Positions 61,026 through 64,000 of a stretch of 64,000 bases of DNA are shown in pieces (position 1 is the stretch's first letter; each line of letters begins with the position of its first letter). A model generated the notes under the pieces. The model saw only the letters and a list, made by a program, of their open reading frames with translations. It searched no databases and was not told where the DNA came from. Made by a program: the position numbers and the translations under genes. Source of the stretch: Candidatus Thorarchaeota archaeon. Its GTDB lineage: Archaea > Asgardarchaeota > Thorarchaeia > Thorarchaeales > Thorarchaeaceae. Location of the stretch: positions 41,216 to 105,215 of the forward strand of contig JAGSHN010000019.1 of NCBI GenBank assembly GCA_029855935.1, written 5' to 3'.

Positions 61026-61715
61026 CTATCGCTCAACCAGCGGGTCGATGATACCTATTACCGCATCGAGTCCGTGCATCAGGTAGACAATCCCATAGAT
61101 TGCCTCCACGAGGGTGCCCTTGTCGTGCTCCATCTCCGACTTGCTCTCGGCTGGCGGGTCAAAGTGAATCCGATACTCGTACAGGCGCCATTCATCGCAC
61201 AGTGCGGCGAGATGCTCGTTACTTACAGAACGTGCCCGTGCTTGGGTCAGGTCCCCCACATCCAGCATCTCAGGAGTCCATAGCCTATGAAGCACCGCCA
61301 GAGAGATTGCCGCATCCCCGACCAGCGCCAAGACCTTGGCCATCTCGCTTGTAGAGGCGAGTCGTCTGAGCATATCGCAGTCAACGCTGGCGCCGGGCTC
61401 TATGCCTCTGCAGAAGTGACTCTCCAGCTCTAGAAACAGGTTCTTTGTGCTAGGCTGGAACAGTGAGACGATGAGCATCTCCTCCCTGTGTATCTCGACC
61501 CCCAGACGTGATTTGAGATGTGGAATGAGCTCGGTCTTGGCCCTCTCAATCCTGAAGAGTATGGACCCTATCTGGTCGAGCCAGCGTTCAAACTTCTGGA
61601 TTGTCCTGGTGTTCTCAGACGGCACTGCCTCCATCTCATTCTCCAGGAACCGACCTATCTGCAGCAGTGCTCTGTGAATACCGATGTCCCTCCAGGGCAG
61701 AATCATCCGTTTCAC
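61026..61715 (-). CDS. RNase III-like protein with degenerate active site
   Basis: A 229-residue protein. Residues ~118-225 match the RNase III fold: LVGDAAISLAVLHRLW (~131-146), LTQARARSVSNEHLA (~156-170; compare LTxxRAxLVSNxxLA) and KGTLVEAIYGIVYLMHG (~199-215). Of the four metal ligands of bacterial RNase III, the GD aspartate (Asp134) and the last glutamate (Glu204) are kept; the Glu four before GD is Ala130 and the Asp three before Glu204 is Thr201. So activity is doubtful or altered. The ~115-residue N-terminal region is helical and unmatched. It starts inside the end of the wHTH-CARF-like gene (ATGA overlap), so the two are co-translated. An archaeal RNase III family exists (Pfam Ribonucleas_3_2 type) and may include this. 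Confidence 0.65.
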   Translation of the reverse strand: MKRMILPWRDIGIHRALLQIGRFLENEMEAVPSENTRTIQKFERWLDQIGSILFRIERAKTELIPHLKSRLGVEIHREEMLIVSLFQPSTKNLFLELESHFCRGIEPGASVDCDMLRRLASTSEMAKVLALVGDAAISLAVLHRLWTPEMLDVGDLTQARARSVSNEHLAALCDEWRLYEYRIHFDPPAESKSEMEHDKGTLVEAIYGIVYLMHGLDAVIGIIDPLVER

Positions 61716-62506
61716 AATAGCCCCCTGCCTGGGATGTAGTGTGTGAGAGTGGTCTTCCTCGCCCTGTGCCTCCTGATGTATATGGCGGTCACAGCGTAGT
61801 CGTTGGCAAGAAGGCAGAAGGCGAGTCCTATTAGAGAGGGCGCCGTTGAGAGGTCGAAGATGACATTATGCCCGGGTAGCTCCTCCAGCAGAATCTTCTC
61901 TATGTGTGAGTATGTCGCCATAAGGTCGCCTTGGACCCCACCGTCTTGGTATCCCACCACCTCCTTGGGCAGCTCGTCCCAGATTCCCTCCCATCTCTTG
62001 GTGGTACCATCCGGCACATGTCGTGTCAAGTCCTTCGAAACACCTTTTGCAAACCTCGCTGCCTCGACAACGATCCTGAGCCGGTTGAAGTGTGCCTCCG
62101 CCTCCTGAGTGAACCAGTGCACAAGTGGTCGCACCTGCTCCGGATTCGAGACCGAGGATATGACGGTCGTGTTACGTGTCACATTGAGCACACGACGTAC
62201 AGCTGGTGCGGCCCGTGGCGCGATGCTGAATACCCTCTGCCTGGACTCGCGGTGGCTCACAATGATACCAAGTCTCTCCAAGTGTCTGGTGTTGAAGTAG
62301 AGCTTCGGGTCTGTCACCACCACCTTGTCCTCGTCGATGTCCGTCTTGCCAGCGCGGTGCATCCTTTCTATCATGTCACGACGGATCTTCTCACGGAGCT
62401 GGCTACCGGTCCTCGGCCCCTTCTCAAGCTCCTCCAGTATCACCCTGCGCGCACTGACGCTCTCTACCTCTCGTCTGATCACCTCGTCCGCAGTTTCCCA
62501 GAACAT
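61712..62506 (-). CDS. Winged-helix protein with CARF-like C-terminal domain
   Basis: A 264-residue protein from ATG 62506 (GAGGAGAT directly upstream). Residues ~18-98 are a winged helix with an elongated insert (RVILEELEKGPRTGSQLREKIRRDM...LYFNTRHLERLGIIVSH). Residues ~110-264 look like a Rossmann-type CARF domain: a first strand NTTVISSVSNPEQVRPLV, then helices, then VIFDLSTAPSLIGLAFCLLANDYAVTAIYIRR, comparable to the D-x-T-G-G-x-K region and following strand of CARF proteins. CARF domains bind cyclic oligoadenylates made by type III CRISPR systems; no CRISPR genes are in the window. Paired with the RNase III-like gene; divergent from actin. Confidence 0.6.
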   Translation of the reverse strand: MFWETADEVIRREVESVSARRVILEELEKGPRTGSQLREKIRRDMIERMHRAGKTDIDEDKVVVTDPKLYFNTRHLERLGIIVSHRESRQRVFSIAPRAAPAVRRVLNVTRNTTVISSVSNPEQVRPLVHWFTQEAEAHFNRLRIVVEAARFAKGVSKDLTRHVPDGTTKRWEGIWDELPKEVVGYQDGGVQGDLMATYSHIEKILLEELPGHNVIFDLSTAPSLIGLAFCLLANDYAVTAIYIRRHRARKTTLTHYIPGRGLL

Positions 62507-62535
62507 ATCTCCTCGAACAAATATCAACAATATAT

Positions 62536-62702
62536 GTGATATATGTATTGTCATGGCTGGGAACGTTCCCAATGTACGCCTGACACCCCGACAGGGTCTG
62601 TGTGTGACGATGATCCGTCCGTCATAGGTCCAGATCGGCAAACACTGCGGAGACGGTCGTCATGACGGCTCAAATTGATACTATATCACCTATGTATATC
62701 AA
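62536..62702. promoter_or_regulatory. Paired GTGATATA motifs and palindromes in the CARF-actin intergenic region
   Basis: The 336-base gap between the two divergent starts (62506 and 62843) has GTGATATA at 62536-62543 and its reverse complement TATATCAC at 62682-62689. Each sits in an imperfect palindrome: ACAATA...TATTGT (about 62527-62551) and TTGATA...TATCAA (62675-62702). Their repetition next to a winged-helix gene suggests operators for its product. A perfect 10-base palindrome CGTCATGACG at 62658-62667 lies between them. Confidence 0.45.
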
Positions 62703-62739
62703 GTAGTTATTGTTCGGAAGGGGCCTCATCCCGACAAGG

Positions 62740-62748
62740 CTTAAATAC
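62740..62748 (+). promoter_or_regulatory. TATA box of the actin gene
   Basis: CTTAAATAC, preceded by purine-rich GACAAGG (BRE-like), lies 95-103 bases before the actin ATG. The leader of ~70 bases contains a run of A residues before the start codon. Confidence 0.5.
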
Positions 62749-62842
62749 ACGCGTCCGCAAGGTATTAGCAGAGTTCTGTGAAGCTGTGGGCGAAGAACTT
62801 GGATTCTTATCCAGAAAAAACTGAAGAGAGGACCGAATCAAA

Positions 62843-63982
62843 ATGGCTGAAGACGAGTTTCTGGGCGCCAAGCCGATTGTCATAGACAATGGCACTGGCT
62901 TGAGCAAGAACGGGTACGCGGGTGAGGACCAGCCACGGAGCGTCTGGCCGACGCTGATCGGCTATCCACGGTATGAGAGCATCATGACCGATGTTGACCA
63001 CTACACACGTGACTACTACATCGGTGAAGAGGCTATCAACCTGCGTGGTGTGCTGAAACTGGTCTACCCCATCACGCACGGTGTCATCGAGGACTGGGAT
63101 GCCATCGAGAAGATCTGGAGCTACACCTTCTACAACGACCTGAAGGTGGACCCCAGTGAGAATCCCGTCCTGCTGACCGAGGCCCCGTTCAATCCTCGTG
63201 AGAACAGGGAGCGGATGGCCTCCGTGATGTTCGAGAACTTCGGTGTGCCGGCGGTCTACGTGGCAACACAGGCCATCCTGTCACTCTACGCTTCTGGTAG
63301 AACGACGGGCCTCGTGGTTGACTCCGGTGATGGTGTCACCCACATCGTGCCCATCTACGAGGGCTTCTCGATCACACACGCTATTCGGAGGATTGACCTC
63401 GCAGGTCGTGACATCACCGAGTACCTGCGCAGGCTTCTCAGACAGAGAGGCTACTCCTTCGTCAGCGGCGCGGAGAAGGAGATAGTCCGTGACATCAAGG
63501 AGAAGCTGTGCTACGTCGCTCGCGATCCTGAGCAGGAGCGTATGGTGGCCGACTCGGCTGGTGTCGACAAGCAGTACATGCTGCCTGACGGCGAGACGAT
63601 AACAATCGGTGCTGAGCGTTTCCTCGCTCCCGAGCTGTTCTTCAATCCGAGCGCCATAGGCCTTGACACAATGCCCCTTGACGAGCACATCGTCGAGGCA
63701 ATCAAGGCATGCGATGTCGACCTGCGACGTGACCTCTATGCCAACATTGTGCTCTCGGGCGGCTCCACGATGTTCGAGGGGCTGAAGGACAGACTCCTGA
63801 AGGAGATATCCGAACTCGTACCCGAGAATGTCGAGGTCAGGATCATCGCACCTCCGGAGCGTCAGTACTCCGTCTGGATTGGCGGAAGCATCCTTGCATC
63901 ACTGAAGACCTTCCAGAAGATGTGGGTCTCACGCAAGGAGTTCGAAGAGGCCGGTCCAGAGGTCATCCACCGCTGTATCTAA
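62843..63982 (+). CDS. Asgard actin
   Basis: A 379-residue actin, a filament-forming ATPase of the Asgard cytoskeleton. Phosphate-1 loop IDNGTG (residues 14-19), the PITHG segment at 76-80 (eukaryotic P-I-E-H-G), phosphate-2 loop [10 protein letters not shown] (158-167), adenosine motif [11 protein letters not shown] (303-313) and [10 protein letters not shown] near the C-terminus are all in place. It ends in HRCI, close to eukaryotic HRKCF. Length equals conventional actin (~375). Divergently transcribed from the CARF-like/RNase III-like pair, and it ends 18 bases before the window edge. Confidence 0.96.
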   Translation: MAEDEFLGAKPIVIDNGTGLSKNGYAGEDQPRSVWPTLIGYPRYESIMTDVDHYTRDYYIGEEAINLRGVLKLVYPITHGVIEDWDAIEKIWSYTFYNDLKVDPSENPVLLTEAPFNPRENRERMASVMFENFGVPAVYVATQAILSLYASGRTTGLVVDSGDGVTHIVPIYEGFSITHAIRRIDLAGRDITEYLRRLLRQRGYSFVSGAEKEIVRDIKEKLCYVARDPEQERMVADSAGVDKQYMLPDGETITIGAERFLAPELFFNPSAIGLDTMPLDEHIVEAIKACDVDLRRDLYANIVLSGGSTMFEGLKDRLLKEISELVPENVEVRIIAPPERQYSVWIGGSILASLKTFQKMWVSRKEFEEAGPEVIHRCI

Positions 63983-64000
63983 GCGCTCGCTAGTTCATAA

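Noticed and set aside
61026..62506. Type III CRISPR ancillary genes
   Set aside because: No Cas genes, repeats or polymerase/cyclase are in the window, so a CRISPR link cannot be claimed from sequence here.
61712..62641. Longer start (62641) for the wHTH-CARF-like protein
   Set aside because: The extra 45 residues are not protein-like and run through the candidate operator; ATG 62506 has a strong Shine-Dalgarno.

Overview
The window comes from an archaeon, almost certainly an Asgard archaeon. The decisive gene is at the right edge (62843-63982): a 379-residue actin with eukaryote-like ATP-binding motifs and full actin length. Archaeal features occur throughout: the proteasome/exosome/KEOPS/prefoldin gene string, TATA boxes 30-90 bases upstream of genes, Shine-Dalgarno-led genes with frequent TTG and GTG starts, and archaeal families (Brix, SBDS, DUF3194, double Lrp/AsnC regulators, THUMP/Tan1). 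I cannot place it below Asgard with confidence. No rRNA, tRNA, CRISPR array or insertion sequence was recognised.

Layout. 1-6400: a partial SDR epimerase and a MarR regulator around a palindromic operator, a secreted subtilisin with an FN3 domain, a secreted protein, two double-HTH Lrp/AsnC regulators, and S-adenosylhomocysteine hydrolase. 7400-11560: a minus-strand six-gene operon for a membrane-bound group 4 [NiFe] hydrogenase arranged like complex I (A-B-C-D-H-I). 11750-17630: a gamma-carbonic-anhydrase-like protein, a DUF4184-like membrane protein, 2-oxoglutarate:ferredoxin oxidoreductase (korDABC), and a membrane HTH protein with a Thr-stalked surface protein. 17700-31000: a dense heterodisulfide reductase region with three hdrB, three hdrC and two double-length hdrA genes (one fused to MvhD), plus a radical SAM gene. 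31150-35350: a coiled-coil protein, a ZnuABC-type metal transporter and a NikR-type regulator. 35600-43020: the core information-processing superoperon (psmA, SBDS, rrp4, rrp41, rrp42, eL43, Brix, Pcc1, prefoldin beta, DUF3194, DHH). 43030-45470: an ECF transporter A-A'-T module without an S component. 46290-52080: histidine degradation (hutU, hutH, hutI) with an endonuclease V gene between. 52230-57700: a PRTase, two t6A genes (Cgi121, Sua5), a THUMP protein, a nucleotidyltransferase/CDP-alcohol transferase pair, and a decayed esterase gene. 57718-63982: an FG-GAP propeller protein, a Cys-rich protein, an SAMHD1-like HD hydrolase, an overlapping pair encoding a wHTH-CARF-like protein and an RNase III-like protein, and divergent actin.

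Together the metabolic genes suggest a ferredoxin-centred anaerobic (or facultative) heterotroph. KOR reduces ferredoxin from 2-oxoglutarate, the hydrogenase could re-oxidise ferredoxin to H2 with ion translocation, and the Hdr complexes could bifurcate electrons among ferredoxin, thiols and other carriers. Histidine degradation could feed glutamate and hence 2-oxoglutarate. Nickel supply may be managed by the NikR-like regulator next to the metal transporter. The least explained and most interesting piece is the CARF-like/RNase III-like gene pair that shares its upstream region with actin.
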